A DNA stretch of 64,000 nt from Planctomycetota bacterium (GCA_026693085.1 JAPLNB010000155.1:1-64000), one strand, 5' to 3'; positions 1 to 9,720 are shown, counted from the first letter of the stretch. Numbers and translations: made by a program. The notes: a model not told the origin generated them from the letters alone.

Positions 1-48
1 GCTGGACCACTGCCGCAGTTGAGCGGCTTCCTTGCCGACACGGACCAT
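1..48 (-). CDS. 5' end of an unidentified gene running off the left edge
   Basis: On the minus strand a strong ribosome binding site (AAGGAGG, positions 54-60) lies five bases before an ATG at 46-48, and the frame stays open for 16 codons to the window edge. The visible N-terminus (MVRVGKEAAQLRQWSS) is too short to assign to a family. The real evidence is the consensus Shine-Dalgarno sequence and its spacing. The gene would be divergent from ilvD. Confidence 0.4.
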   Translation of the reverse strand, partial: MVRVGKEAAQLRQWSS

Positions 49-255
49 CGTAGCCTCCTTGCCACAGGGCGTTTAGAACACCGCCATGATGGTAGGAGGC
101 TCGATTTTTGATATCGGGCATTGAACGGTATTGGGCTAAAGCCTGCACTACAAACTCAAAGGCAATTGTCGTGGGAACGTTTGGGGATCTGGTTGGGGGT
201 GACTACCTGGCGTCGGGATTTGTGCTATCATTCTTCGCCTGAAAAGGAGTCAGAG

Positions 256-1947
256 ATGACGGCGATCAGCGATACGATCAAGAAAGGGACGATCCGCGCC
301 CCGCATCGGAGTTTGTTGCGAGCGACGGGGGTGATTGAATCGGAAGCGGACTTTGACAAGCCGTTTATCGCGGTTTGCAACTCATTTACGCAGATTGTGC
401 CGGGGCATGCGCACCTGGACGTGGTTGGTCGGAAGGTCAGGGGGGCGGTGCGAGCGGCGGGGGGTGTTCCGTTTGAGTTTAACACGATAGGCGTTGATGA
501 CGGGATCGCGATGGGGCATGTGGGGATGAAGTATTCGCTGGCGTCGCGGGAGCTGATCGCGGATTGCGTGGAGACGATGCTGCGGGCGCACTGCTTTGAC
601 GGGATGGTGTGCATTCCGAACTGCGACAAGATTGTTCCGGGGATGATGATGGGGGCGGCGCGGGTGAATATTCCGACGGTGTTTGTGTCGGGCGGGCCGA
701 TGAAGGCTGGGAAATCGCCGACGACGGGGAAGGCGTTGGATCTGATATCGGTTTTTGAAGGGGTGGGCAAGCTGTCGGCGGGGAATATGACGGAGCAAGA
801 GCTGAATGAGATCGAGCGATTTGCATGTCCGAGTTGCGGGTCATGCTCGGGGATGTTTACGGCGAACAGCATGAACTGTTTGTGTGAGGCGTTGGGGTTG
901 GCGCTGCCTTACAACGGGTCGATTTTGGCGACCGATCCGAAGCGCGATGAGCTTTTCAAGGCGGCGGGTGCGGCGATTGTGAACCTGGTGCAGAAGAACA
1001 TCAGGCCGCGGGATATTCTGACGCAGAAGTCGTTTGAGAACGCGTTTGCGTTGGACATGGCGATGGGGGGATCGACGAACACGGTGTTGCACACTTTGGC
1101 GGTGGCGATCGAGGCGGGGTGCCCGTTTGATTTGAAGAAGCTGAATGAGGTTGCGGAGCGTGTGCCGCATATTTGCAAGGTTTCGCCGGCGGGGATTCAC
1201 CATATGGAAGACGTTGACCGGGCGGGTGGGATTCCGGCGATATTGAAGACGATTTCGCAGAAGGCGGGGGTGTTGCATCTGGATTGCATCACGGTGACGG
1301 GGAAGACGCTGGGCGAGAATATTGCGACGGCGGTGGTGAAGGATGCGGAGGTGATTCGGCCGTTGGACCGGGCGTACAGCGAGCGGGGGGGGTTGGCGGT
1401 GCTGTTTGGGAATTTGGCGCCGAACGGGTCGGTGGTGAAGACGGGGGGGGTGGCGCCGGCGATGATGAAGCACAAAGGGCCGGCGGTGATTTTCCATTCG
1501 GAGGAAGAGGCGAACGCGGGGATATTGGCGGGGAAGGTGAAGGCTGGGGACGTGGTGGTTGTGAGGTATGAAGGGCCGAAGGGCGGTCCGGGGATGCAGG
1601 AGATGCTGGCGCCGACGAGCGCGATCATGGGTCGAGGTTTGGGGGAGTCGGTGGCGTTGATAACGGATGGTCGGTTCAGCGGTGGGACACGAGGGGCGTG
1701 CATCGGGCATGTTTCGCCGGAGGCGGCGGTGTGCGGGCCGATCGCGTTGGTGGAGGCGGGGGATATGATCGAGGTGGATATTCCGAATCGGAAGCTGACG
1801 CTGTGCGTGGATGAGGTGACGCTGGCGAGGCGGAAGGCGGGGTGGAGGCGGCCGGGGCCGAAGGTGGACCACGGGTACTTGGCGCGGTATGCGAGCATGG
1901 TGACGAGCGCGGATACGGGGGCGGTGTTGAGGAAGCCGGAGCTGTGA
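256..1947 (+). CDS. ilvD: dihydroxy-acid dehydratase
   Basis: This enzyme dehydrates 2,3-dihydroxy-isovalerate and 2,3-dihydroxy-3-methylvalerate to the 2-oxoacids in cytoplasmic valine, leucine and isoleucine synthesis. The 563-residue product has the usual family length. The iron-sulfur ligands are visible as Cys119 and Cys123 (CIPNCDK) and the CPSCGSC cluster at 191-197, followed by the [10 protein letters not shown] signature. The C-terminal swivelling domain holds the GRFSGGTRG motif. The open frame extends upstream to 121, but ATG 256 is preceded by AAAGGAG at a six-base gap and matches the family N-terminus ([19 protein letters not shown]). No other ilv gene is adjacent. The plus strand is very G-rich here, as in the genes up to about 6 kb. 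Confidence 0.95.
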   Translation: MTAISDTIKKGTIRAPHRSLLRATGVIESEADFDKPFIAVCNSFTQIVPGHAHLDVVGRKVRGAVRAAGGVPFEFNTIGVDDGIAMGHVGMKYSLASRELIADCVETMLRAHCFDGMVCIPNCDKIVPGMMMGAARVNIPTVFVSGGPMKAGKSPTTGKALDLISVFEGVGKLSAGNMTEQELNEIERFACPSCGSCSGMFTANSMNCLCEALGLALPYNGSILATDPKRDELFKAAGAAIVNLVQKNIRPRDILTQKSFENAFALDMAMGGSTNTVLHTLAVAIEAGCPFDLKKLNEVAERVPHICKVSPAGIHHMEDVDRAGGIPAILKTISQKAGVLHLDCITVTGKTLGENIATAVVKDAEVIRPLDRAYSERGGLAVLFGNLAPNGSVVKTGGVAPAMMKHKGPAVIFHSEEEANAGILAGKVKAGDVVVVRYEGPKGGPGMQEMLAPTSAIMGRGLGESVALITDGRFSGGTRGACIGHVSPEAAVCGPIALVEAGDMIEVDIPNRKLTLCVDEVTLARRKAGWRRPGPKVDHGYLARYASMVTSADTGAVLRKPEL

Positions 1948-1953
1948 TACGCC

Positions 1954-2143
1954 TGGCAGCAAGCGTAGACATTGCATTGGCTCATTCAGGAAGCAGCGGC
2001 GAACGAAGGCGCGGGTTTCGGCGGTGATGGTCAGGTTGGCGGGGTCATCGGTCCAGGGTTCGACGGGGGAAGCGCGGTGTTCAGCGTCGCCGTTCGTGGT
2101 TGGCCCGGAACTTAACGGGGCGCCGGTTCAGTTGAGAGCACAT
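1954..2143 (-). pseudogene. possible frameshifted gene remnant
   Basis: On the minus strand an ATG at 2143 follows AAAGGAG (about six bases away) and encodes only 20 residues before a stop at 2081. A different frame then continues as plausible protein (for example HRASPVEPWTDDPANLTITA) to about 1960, where it meets the ilvD 3' end. This looks like a short gene broken by a frameshift, or a chance open frame. No family was recognised. The rest of the gap between 1948 and 2402 shows no other convincing feature. Confidence 0.25.
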
Positions 2144-2402
2144 AGCTTCTCCTTTGCTAATCCGCAGAGCAACCGGTGTGCCCCGCGGGGTTGAGCATTC
2201 TATGGCGGAGGGATCTGGGTCTTGGCTGAGGGTGGATGGAGCGAGGGATCGGTCGGGGTGATATAAGTAAGATGGTGTCAACAGGCTCGGCTCGGTTGCT
2301 GTACCAATCTGTGAGCACTTCTGAGAAACTGTCGATTGGCAGGATTCGCTTTTGGCCGGTGTCATGTCGCACAGGCGTTACGCGGAGCCGAGGAGTCAAG
2401 CA

Positions 2403-3800
2403 ATGAGCAAGACCAACGCAGGGCGTTCAGGTGGCGTGAGTCGTCGTGCATTTGTGCGCGCGGGTGCGGCGGGGCTGACGGCGCTATCGGCGAGCCGGGT
2501 GTTCGGCGCGAACGAGCGCATTGGGATCGGGATCATCGGGTTTGGGCTGATGGGTCGCATTCACACGCGGAACTTCAAGGAGCAGAGCGGCGTATCGGTG
2601 GTGGGTGTTTCGGACGTGTACCAGCCGCGGCTGGATGCGGCTGCGGAACTGGTTGGCGGGGATGTGGTCAAGTATCGGGATTTTCGGCGGATGCTGGAGA
2701 ACAAGGACATTGACGGGGTGGTGATCGCCACGCCGGACCACTGGCATGCGTTGATGACGATGATGGCGTGCGCGGCGGGCAAAGACGTTTTCGTGGAGAA
2801 GCCGCTGACGCTGTTTGTGCGAGAAGGGCGGTGGATGATCGATGTGGCGCAGCGGTATAAGCGAGTGGTGCAGGTTGGGGTGCAGAACCGATCGGGGCCG
2901 AACTTTCAGCGGGCGCGGGACTTTATCCGGAAGGGGAGGCTCGGGGCGATGGTGACTGTGCAGGAGAATTTCTATCGGAACCTGATGCCCGGGTTTGGCA
3001 ATCCGCCGGACCAGGACCCGCCGCGCGAGCTGGATTGGGATTTGTGGTTGGGTCCTGCGCCGCAACGGGAATACAACCCGAATCGGGGGCTTTATCACTT
3101 CCGGTGGATCTGGGATTACGCCGGGGGGCAGATGACGAACATGGGCCAGCATTCGCTGGACCTGGTGCACTGGGTGATGGGTGTGAATGCGCCGAAGACG
3201 GTCTATAGCAGTGGTGGGCGGTACTACCTCAAAGACAATATGGAGACGCCCGACACCCAGGATACGATCATCGAGTATCCGGGGTTTAACGTGATTATTC
3301 AGTATCGAGAGGCGACTGCGGGGCGGACGGGGCTGGGGATGGGCTCGATGGTATTTCATGGGACCCGGGGGACGATGCCGGTTAGCCGCAGCGGGTATGA
3401 GGTCTTCCCGGACCCGAAGGTCAATCCGATCAATACGTTTGCCGCGATCATCGGCGGGCATCCGGTGGGTGGGCCGCAGGCGATCCCGGAAGAGAAGGGC
3501 CAGTTGTGGACGGACAAGGAGAAGGATGCGACGGGCAGCGGCGCGATGGACTACGTTCGGCATGCCCGCAATTTTCTTGAATCGATAAGATCGCGTCAGC
3601 AACCGATCTGCGACATCGTGAGCAGTCATGGGGTTGCGACGACGTGTCATTTGGCGAACATTTCGCTACGGACGGGGCGTAAGCTGGTTTGGGATGCGGC
3701 GAAGGAGGAGATTGTGGGTGATGTGCAGGCGAACCAGATGCTGACGCGGGCTTATCGGAAGCGGTGGGACGCGGAGTTGCGGGCGCTGCATGTCGGATGA
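2403..3800 (+). CDS. Tat-exported Gfo/Idh/MocA-family oxidoreductase
   Basis: This is a predicted NAD(P)-dependent sugar or polyol dehydrogenase of the Gfo/Idh/MocA family, 465 residues. ATG 2403 was chosen because AGGAG lies seven bases upstream; an in-frame ATG at 2352 lacks a site. The N-terminus has a twin-arginine signal (SRRAFV, residues 13-18, then a hydrophobic Ala/Leu stretch and an FGA-type cleavage region), so the protein is probably exported folded with its cofactor. The Rossmann motif GFGLMG sits at 46-51, and VEKPL, the family's catalytic-lysine motif, near residue 138. The C-terminal alpha/beta domain contains GGQMTNMGQHSLD. It heads a run of sugar-metabolism genes through 6880. 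The substrate cannot be read from sequence. Confidence 0.88.
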   Translation: MSKTNAGRSGGVSRRAFVRAGAAGLTALSASRVFGANERIGIGIIGFGLMGRIHTRNFKEQSGVSVVGVSDVYQPRLDAAAELVGGDVVKYRDFRRMLENKDIDGVVIATPDHWHALMTMMACAAGKDVFVEKPLTLFVREGRWMIDVAQRYKRVVQVGVQNRSGPNFQRARDFIRKGRLGAMVTVQENFYRNLMPGFGNPPDQDPPRELDWDLWLGPAPQREYNPNRGLYHFRWIWDYAGGQMTNMGQHSLDLVHWVMGVNAPKTVYSSGGRYYLKDNMETPDTQDTIIEYPGFNVIIQYREATAGRTGLGMGSMVFHGTRGTMPVSRSGYEVFPDPKVNPINTFAAIIGGHPVGGPQAIPEEKGQLWTDKEKDATGSGAMDYVRHARNFLESIRSRQQPICDIVSSHGVATTCHLANISLRTGRKLVWDAAKEEIVGDVQANQMLTRAYRKRWDAELRALHVG

Positions 3801-3821
3801 ACTGCAATGGGAGGAGGCAAC

Positions 3822-4907
3822 ATGCTGGGAATGACGGGTACTGGGCGCGGATTGAATCGTCGGCAGTTTCTGGTGGCGTCGGCGGGGCTGCTGGCGCGAG
3901 TCGGGTGGGCGGGCGAGGCGGGGGCGCTGCAGCGGACGTCGGTGGGGTTGGCGACGGATGTGTGGGGCATTCACCAGAGGTCGCAGGTGGCGGCGGGTCG
4001 GAAGGGGGATCGTTCGGACCCGCTGGGGTTTCTGGAGCAGTGTCACCGGCTTGGCGCCAGGGGGATGCAGGGGCCGCTTGGGGTTCGGGACGCGGAGTAT
4101 GTCGCGAAGCTGCGGCAATTTGCGGAGGAGCGGGATCTGTATATCGAGGGGAGCATTGATCTGGCGAGTCCGCGGTTCGATGTGGCGCGATTTGAGAAGG
4201 AAGTGCTTACGGCGAAGGCGGCGGGTGTTAAGGTGATTCGGGTCGTGGTTACGCCTGGGCGGCGGTATGAGCAGTTTGGCTCGGCCGAGGAATTCGCCAG
4301 GGCGGTGGCGCAAGCGCGGGAGGTGCTTGAGAAGGTGGAGCCGGTCGTGGCGCGACACAAAGTCCGGTTGGCTGTGGAGAATCACAAGGATCATCGTGTG
4401 GCTGAGCGAGTGGAGCTGATGAAGCGGCTGAGCAGCGAGTACATCGGGATGTGTGTGGACGTGGGGAACAGTTTTGCGCTGTGCGAGGACCCGATGGAGG
4501 TTGTTCGGGCGTATGCGCCTTGGGCGTTTTCGGTGCATCTGAAGGACCAGGCGGTGCGCGAGTATGAGGATGGTTTTTTGTTCGCGGATGTTCACCTGGG
4601 GAAGGGTTTTTTGGATTTGCCGGGCATGGTGCGGGTGTTGCGCGAGGCAAGGCCGGAGGTGCGGTTCAGCCTGGAGGTGATCACGCGGGATTCACTGCGT
4701 GTTCCGGTATTGACAGCGAAGTACTGGGCGACGATGGGTGGTGTTTCGGCGGCTGATTTGGCGCGGACGCTAAAGACGGTGAAGACGAAGGCGTCGGCGG
4801 AGGCATTGCCCGTGATCGGGTTGCTGCTGGTGGAAGCGCAGGTGGAGGCGGAGACGCGGAACATCGAACGGAGCCTGGCGTATGCGCGGGAGCAACTGCG
4901 GTTGTGA
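3822..4907 (+). CDS. Tat-exported sugar phosphate isomerase/epimerase-like TIM barrel
   Basis: The 361-residue product belongs to the AP-endonuclease-2/xylose-isomerase-like TIM-barrel family, whose members isomerise or epimerise sugars or act on inositol derivatives with a divalent metal. ATG 3822 follows GGGAGGAGG closely and is preferred over ATG 3807. A Tat signal (NRRQFL, residues 12-17) is visible. Barrel strands carrying acidic metal-ligand candidates include LAVENHKDH, GMCVDVGNSF, FSVHLKDQ and RFSLEVITRD. It starts 21 bases after the upstream oxidoreductase, so the two are probably cotranscribed and exported to the same compartment. The C-terminal 60 residues look helical and are not part of the barrel core. 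Confidence 0.82.
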   Translation: MLGMTGTGRGLNRRQFLVASAGLLARVGWAGEAGALQRTSVGLATDVWGIHQRSQVAAGRKGDRSDPLGFLEQCHRLGARGMQGPLGVRDAEYVAKLRQFAEERDLYIEGSIDLASPRFDVARFEKEVLTAKAAGVKVIRVVVTPGRRYEQFGSAEEFARAVAQAREVLEKVEPVVARHKVRLAVENHKDHRVAERVELMKRLSSEYIGMCVDVGNSFALCEDPMEVVRAYAPWAFSVHLKDQAVREYEDGFLFADVHLGKGFLDLPGMVRVLREARPEVRFSLEVITRDSLRVPVLTAKYWATMGGVSAADLARTLKTVKTKASAEALPVIGLLLVEAQVEAETRNIERSLAYAREQLRL

Positions 4908-4928
4908 AACTGGAAGAATCGGAGCGAC

Positions 4929-5966
4929 ATGAGTGAGAAGAGTTATTTGAGGTGGGTGATCGGCAATACGAAGACGTGCTGGTGGCATGACTCGGCGGAT
5001 CCTCGTGAGTTGGATCGGGGGATCGAGCGTGGCGCTGTCGGCGTGACAACCAATCCGTTTTTGTCGAGCATCGCGCTGAATGCGAATCGGGGGTTGTGGG
5101 CGAAGGAGATCGCGACGGTGCTGGGCAGGGGTGGCAAAGCGGAGGAGCGGGCGGAGGCGCTGATGCGGATTCCGGTGGTGGCGGCGGCGAGCAAGATGCT
5201 GCGGGAGTTTGAGCGGAGCGAGGGGCGGCGGGGATGGGTTTGCTGCCAGGTTAACCCTGCGCGTGCCGGGGATCGAGTGCGGATGCTGGAGATGGCGAGG
5301 CGTGTTCATGGTTGGGCGCCGAACATCACGGTGAAGCTGCCGGCGACGTCTGCGGGGCTGGACGTGCTGGAGGATTGTGTGGCGGCGGGGATTTGTACGA
5401 CGGCGACGGTGGGTTTCACGGTGGCGCAGGTTTTGGCGGTGGCGGAGCGACATCGGCGGGGGATTGGGCGGGCGAAGGCGAAGGGGATTCGGGCGGGCGG
5501 GTGTTTTGCGGTGGTGATGATCGGGCGGTTGGACGACTACTTGCGTGAGGTTGCGGAGGATGCTCGGGTGGATGTGAGCGAGTCGGACATCCGGCAGGCG
5601 GGGATTGCAGTGGTGAAGCGGGCGTATTCGATCTACCAGGAGCGTGGCTACGAGGCGGCGCTGATCATCGCGGCGTTGCGGGGGACGCATCACATGACGG
5701 AATTAGCGGGTGCGGAAGTGATCCTGTCGATTTTCCCTGGGTGGCAGGAGCCGCTGATGTCGGGCGATCTGGCGTGCGAAGCGTGTATTGATCGAGAGGT
5801 CGATCCGGATGTGATCAGACGGCTTTCGCAAATGAGCGAGTTTGTTCGCGCGTATGAGGCGGACGGCATGAAGCCGGAGGAGTTCATAACGTACGGCGTG
5901 ACGCAGCGGACATTGTCGCAGTTCTTCGACGCGGGGTGGAAGCTGATGGAGACCTTCGAGGCATAG
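4929..5966 (+). CDS. transaldolase-like aldolase
   Basis: The 345-residue protein is a class I aldolase of the transaldolase family. Family marks are GVTTNPFLSS near residue 40, and ITVKLPATSAGLDVL near 137, which carries the Schiff-base lysine, followed by GICTTATVGFTVAQ. It has no signal peptide and should be cytoplasmic, unlike the two upstream enzymes. GGAG lies four bases before the ATG. It is longer than the compact 220-residue transaldolases and has an extra C-terminal segment (HHMTELAGAEVILSIFPGWQ and beyond), so it may use a substrate other than sedoheptulose-7-phosphate. It sits between an isomerase and a hydroxyacid dehydrogenase, consistent with retro-aldol cleavage in a sugar catabolic route. 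Confidence 0.82.
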   Translation: MSEKSYLRWVIGNTKTCWWHDSADPRELDRGIERGAVGVTTNPFLSSIALNANRGLWAKEIATVLGRGGKAEERAEALMRIPVVAAASKMLREFERSEGRRGWVCCQVNPARAGDRVRMLEMARRVHGWAPNITVKLPATSAGLDVLEDCVAAGICTTATVGFTVAQVLAVAERHRRGIGRAKAKGIRAGGCFAVVMIGRLDDYLREVAEDARVDVSESDIRQAGIAVVKRAYSIYQERGYEAALIIAALRGTHHMTELAGAEVILSIFPGWQEPLMSGDLACEACIDREVDPDVIRRLSQMSEFVRAYEADGMKPEEFITYGVTQRTLSQFFDAGWKLMETFEA

Positions 5967-5980
5967 CCAGGGAGCATTTC

Positions 5981-6880
5981 ATGAAGAAGATCGGGTTCAT
6001 CGGCCTGGGCATCATGGGCAAACCGATGGCCAGGAATCTGTTGAAGGCGGGTTATGGGCTGACGGTGTTTGATGTGCTGCCGCAGCGAATGGAGGAACTG
6101 GCGGCGGCGGGGGCGGCATCGGCGAGCTCATCGAGACAGGTTTCGGAGGCGAATGATGTGGTCATCACCATGCTGCCCAATGGCCCGGACGTGAAAGAGG
6201 CGGTTCTGGGCGTCGGCGGGGTCTTGGAAGGCGCCCGCCCCGGATTGTTGCTCATTGACATGAGCTCGATCGCGCCGGGCGTGAGCCAGGAGATCTCCGC
6301 GCGGGTGGGTGAGAAGGGTGTGGCGATGCTCGACGCCCCGGTGAGCGGCGGCGAGCCCAAGGCCATTGAGGGGACGCTGGCGATCATGGTCGGTGGTCCG
6401 GAAGAAGCGTTCGAAGAGGCCAAGCCCATCCTCAGCGCCATGGGCAGTTCGGTGACGCGCGTGGGCGAGATCGGCAGCGGGAACGTGACGAAGCTGGCGA
6501 ACCAGATCATCGTCGCGCTGAACATCGCGGCGATGTCGGAAGCGATGACGCTGGCGACCAAAGCGGGGGTTAGCCCGGAGAAGGTGTATCAGGCGATCCG
6601 CGGCGGCTTGGCTGGCAGCACGGTTCTGGACGCGAAGATGCCGCTGGTGCTCAAGGGGCATTTCAAGGCGGGGTTCCGGATTGAGCTGCACATCAAGGAC
6701 CTGCGTAACGCGCTGGACACCGCCGACGCCCTGGGCGTGTCGCTGCCGTTGTCCAGCGGCGTGATGGAGATCATGCAGGCGTTGCAGGCGGATGGTAAAG
6801 GGAAGGATGATCATGGCGGGATCATCCAATTTTATGAGAAGCTGGCCAAGGTGCAGGTCCGCGCGGAACGCTCGCATTGA
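5981..6880 (+). CDS. beta-hydroxyacid dehydrogenase (GarR/tartronate semialdehyde reductase-like)
   Basis: This 299-residue protein is an NAD(P)-dependent 3-hydroxyacid dehydrogenase of the 3-hydroxyisobutyrate/tartronate semialdehyde reductase group. The N-terminal FIGLGIMGKPMARNLL is the dinucleotide fold. DAPVSGGEPKAIEGTLAIMVGG and KLANQI with its catalytic lysine follow, then the KDLRNAL helix. ATG 5981 has GGAG six bases upstream; the frame is open from 5936 but without a site. It starts 14 bases after the transaldolase-like gene. Reduction of a semialdehyde produced by that aldolase is a reasonable inference. Codon use changes here from the G-rich pattern of the previous genes to a balanced one. 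Confidence 0.9.
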   Translation: MKKIGFIGLGIMGKPMARNLLKAGYGLTVFDVLPQRMEELAAAGAASASSSRQVSEANDVVITMLPNGPDVKEAVLGVGGVLEGARPGLLLIDMSSIAPGVSQEISARVGEKGVAMLDAPVSGGEPKAIEGTLAIMVGGPEEAFEEAKPILSAMGSSVTRVGEIGSGNVTKLANQIIVALNIAAMSEAMTLATKAGVSPEKVYQAIRGGLAGSTVLDAKMPLVLKGHFKAGFRIELHIKDLRNALDTADALGVSLPLSSGVMEIMQALQADGKGKDDHGGIIQFYEKLAKVQVRAERSH

Positions 6881-6898
6881 TTGCCCTGGCTAGGCGGG

Positions 6899-8227
6899 CT
6901 ACCCATTCAGCGTCCAGCCCGGTCGATACTTTCGGGTGAGCAGCGCATTGGCAGCCTCGTCGTTGGTGACCTTGCCGGCCACGCCATCGTAGTCGAGCTT
7001 CTTGCCTGCCCGGTATGCCACCAGGCCCAGCAGCATCATCTCGATCATGTTCCCGGCGTACTCGAAATCGCAGGACGTCTTCAGGTCGCCCTTGCAGGCC
7101 TTGACCCATTCGGTCTGGAAATTGCCCACCGGCCGAAGCAGGTTCTCCTTGGTTCGTGGCTTGAGGTAAGTCATGTCCGCCGAAGAGCCCAAGGGCAGGA
7201 GGATGCGGGTATCGAAGTCGCAGACCAGGAAGCCCTTGCTGCCCTTGAACATCGCGCCGTGGTCGATCTTCCTGAGGTCGACGTATTTCCTCGGCGAGTT
7301 GGGCATGGCGCCGCCTTGGTACCAGCCCACGCGCATAGGCGGCCGCCAGTTATTGCCGGGAACGGAGAAGTGCATTTCGAGAGTCACGGGGGTGACGTCG
7401 GGGTTGAAGGGTTCGCCCTTGGCCTCGGCCGATGTGGGGAGGCCCGCCTCGATGGCGTTCCAGACCAGGTCCATGGTGTGGCTGCCCATGTCGCCCACCT
7501 GTCCGCTGCCAAAGTCCCAGTACATGTTCCAGCTCAGGCAGTTCATCCCGGAACCGCCCGAAAAATAGTCCGGGTTGTACGGGTGCATCGGCGACGGGCC
7601 AATCCATAGATCGTAGTTCAGATACGACGGCGGCTCGCCCTTGGCTGGCAGGTAGCCGGCGCGGCGGATCTGGCGATCGCCCCAGGCATACGCGTCCGAC
7701 AACTCCCCGATGGCGCCATCCCGGATCAACTCCTGCACCCGGTTGAAATTGTCCAGCTCGTGGCGCTGCGTCCCAACCTGGGTGGCGATCTTGTCTTTGT
7801 TTTTGAGATAGTTGGCGCGGACCACGCGCGCTTCCTCGACGGTGTTCGCCACCGGCTTTTCACAGTAGACATGCATGCCGCGGTTGATCGCCCAGTTGGT
7901 GATGAAAGCATGGGTGTGATCGGGGGTGCAGACCATGACGGCGTCGATGTCCTTCTGATCGAGGCACTTTCGCCAGTCCACATAGGTCTTTGCGTTGGGA
8001 TAGCGTTTGGCGGCGCCCGCCAGATGCTGCTCGTTGACATCGCACAGGGCGACCACATTCTCGTTCGAGACGACACCGAAGTGGGCTTCGGCGCGGCCCC
8101 AGGTTCCGATCATGGCGATATTCAGTTTTGCCCCCGGCGCGTTCTTCCCCGCCCGGGTCCCGCTCGGAAGGATCAACAGTCCGGCTCCAGCCACCGCCGC
8201 GGTTTTCAAAAATTGACGTCGGTTCAT
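6899..8227 (-). CDS. exported Gfo/Idh/MocA-family oxidoreductase
   Basis: This 442-residue protein is a second Gfo/Idh/MocA oxidoreductase, convergent with the GarR-like gene (18 bases apart). ATG 8227 begins MNRRQFLKTAAVAGAGLLIL, a short twin-arginine signal; GGGAG lies about ten bases upstream. The nucleotide-binding region is slightly unusual (IAMIGTWGRAEAHF). EKPVANTVEEA carries the family lysine, and GSGQVGDMGSHTMDL is the substrate-domain motif, parallel to GGQMTNMGQHSLD in the gene at 2403. Proteins of this layout are multiplied in Planctomycetota. It probably oxidises a sugar or modified sugar outside the cytoplasm; substrate unknown. Confidence 0.87.
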   Translation of the reverse strand: MNRRQFLKTAAVAGAGLLILPSGTRAGKNAPGAKLNIAMIGTWGRAEAHFGVVSNENVVALCDVNEQHLAGAAKRYPNAKTYVDWRKCLDQKDIDAVMVCTPDHTHAFITNWAINRGMHVYCEKPVANTVEEARVVRANYLKNKDKIATQVGTQRHELDNFNRVQELIRDGAIGELSDAYAWGDRQIRRAGYLPAKGEPPSYLNYDLWIGPSPMHPYNPDYFSGGSGMNCLSWNMYWDFGSGQVGDMGSHTMDLVWNAIEAGLPTSAEAKGEPFNPDVTPVTLEMHFSVPGNNWRPPMRVGWYQGGAMPNSPRKYVDLRKIDHGAMFKGSKGFLVCDFDTRILLPLGSSADMTYLKPRTKENLLRPVGNFQTEWVKACKGDLKTSCDFEYAGNMIEMMLLGLVAYRAGKKLDYDGVAGKVTNDEAANALLTRKYRPGWTLNG

Positions 8228-8397
8228 TGTGTCTATTCTCCCGGAAAAGGTCCAACATTTCGCCGTACGGCCCTTGGCCCGCGACCATCGCAAGCCGATA
8301 AGGGCAGTCTACCACAGCGCCCGTTCGGCCGGTAGCCGACGGTAGAGTCGAAAGATGGCGCGGCGGTTTAGGTTCGGCGTATGGCATCAGGGGTGCA

Positions 8398-9720
8398 CTA
8401 TTTGCCTTCAGTTGGTGGGGATTCGATGCGATAGAGGTGCGTCTTGGTTCGCCAGATCAGGGCCTTGCCAGCCACTGCGGGCGACGCCATGCACCCGCTT
8501 TCCAGGGTGTTTGTGGCCAGAATCTCGAAGGTTCGGCCGGGTTTCAGCACGGTGGTCTTGCCCCGCTCGTTGGCGAAGTAGAGCCGCCCGTCGGCGTAGA
8601 TCGGCGATGCGGAGTGATTGCCGCCGATGCGCTCCCTCCAGACCTGGCTGCCTGTAGCGGTTTCCAGGCACGTGACGACGCCGTCGTCGCTGACCATGTA
8701 GAGCAGGTCGTCCACGATCACCGGCGAGGCGGTCTTCGCCACATTCTTGTTGAATTTCCAGGCCACATGAGTGTCGGTCACGTCGCCTTGGGCGCCGAGA
8801 CGGACGGCCAAGAGTTCCGTTGCGCCCAGGCCGGTGATCATCAGAGCAAGGCTTTGGCTGTAGAGCGGTCTCGGGGCGGCCGACCAGGCGATGAAGCGGA
8901 CCTGCCAGAGCTCGCGGCCGGTCCGTGGGTCGTAGGCATAGGCCGCTTTTGCGCCGGGGCTGAACATCTGCGGTTGCCCGTTGACGTTGACGATTAAAGG
9001 AGTGCTGTGCGCCTTGCGGAGATCCCCGTCCTTTGCGAACCCCTGGAAACCCTCCGCGTCGTTGAACTTGACCGAGCGATTGGTCTTCCAGACGGTTTGT
9101 CCGGTCTGTTTGTCGAGGGCGACCAGATACTGCACATCAGCGCCATCCATCGTGAGGATCAACAGATTCTCGAACAGGATCACGGATGATGCGGGACCGC
9201 GGTAGTGACGACAGGGCAGGTCTTGCCGCTGCCAGAGGATCTTGCCTGTTGCGCTGTCCAGGCAGGCGGTGCCATAACTGCCGAAGTGGACGTACACGCG
9301 CCCGGGCTCAATCGCGGGAGAAGGGGATGCGTAACAGTTCTGACTGTTGCCCAAGGGTTCAGGGTTATCGGTGTGAAACAGCTTCTGATTGACCCGTATC
9401 CGGCCGGTTTCGGCGTCCACACAAACAGCAAAGAAGTCGTGGCCATCCGGCGTAGCCGTGGTCAACCAGATGCGGCCATCCATCACCACCGGGGTGGACC
9501 AGCCGCGATCAGGGATCTCCGTCTTCCACTTGACGTTCTCGGTCTCGCTCCAGCGTAGCGGCAGGCCGATGGGCTTGGTGTCTCCGGGGGCTGACACATG
9601 TCCATCGCCCCACGGCCCACGGAACTCGGGCCAGTCCGCTTGCGCCGGCAAGCCAATGAACCACACTGTCAGCACGAGCAACCTGGCGACCGAGGGGCGC
9701 GAAACAGCCATTTTCGTCAT
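8398..9720 (-). CDS. exported PQQ-type beta-propeller protein
   Basis: The 440-residue product has an N-terminal signal (LLVLTVWFIGLPAQA) followed by WPEFRGPWGDG, the usual opening of planctomycetal PQQ-like repeat proteins. Repeated blades carry A-x-D-x-x-T-G-x-x-x-W motifs: CVDAETGRIRV, CLDSATGKILW, ALDKQTGQTVW, AYDPRTGRELW, CLETATGSQVW. These make a BamB-like or quinoprotein-like propeller. No calcium/PQQ catalytic signature was recognised, so a scaffold or binding role is as likely as an enzyme. ATG 9720 has GGAG six bases upstream; a TTG at 9741 is an alternative. It is on the same strand as the oxidoreductase ending at 6899, separated by 170 bases. Confidence 0.85.
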   Translation of the reverse strand: MTKMAVSRPSVARLLVLTVWFIGLPAQADWPEFRGPWGDGHVSAPGDTKPIGLPLRWSETENVKWKTEIPDRGWSTPVVMDGRIWLTTATPDGHDFFAVCVDAETGRIRVNQKLFHTDNPEPLGNSQNCYASPSPAIEPGRVYVHFGSYGTACLDSATGKILWQRQDLPCRHYRGPASSVILFENLLILTMDGADVQYLVALDKQTGQTVWKTNRSVKFNDAEGFQGFAKDGDLRKAHSTPLIVNVNGQPQMFSPGAKAAYAYDPRTGRELWQVRFIAWSAAPRPLYSQSLALMITGLGATELLAVRLGAQGDVTDTHVAWKFNKNVAKTASPVIVDDLLYMVSDDGVVTCLETATGSQVWRERIGGNHSASPIYADGRLYFANERGKTTVLKPGRTFEILATNTLESGCMASPAVAGKALIWRTKTHLYRIESPPTEGK

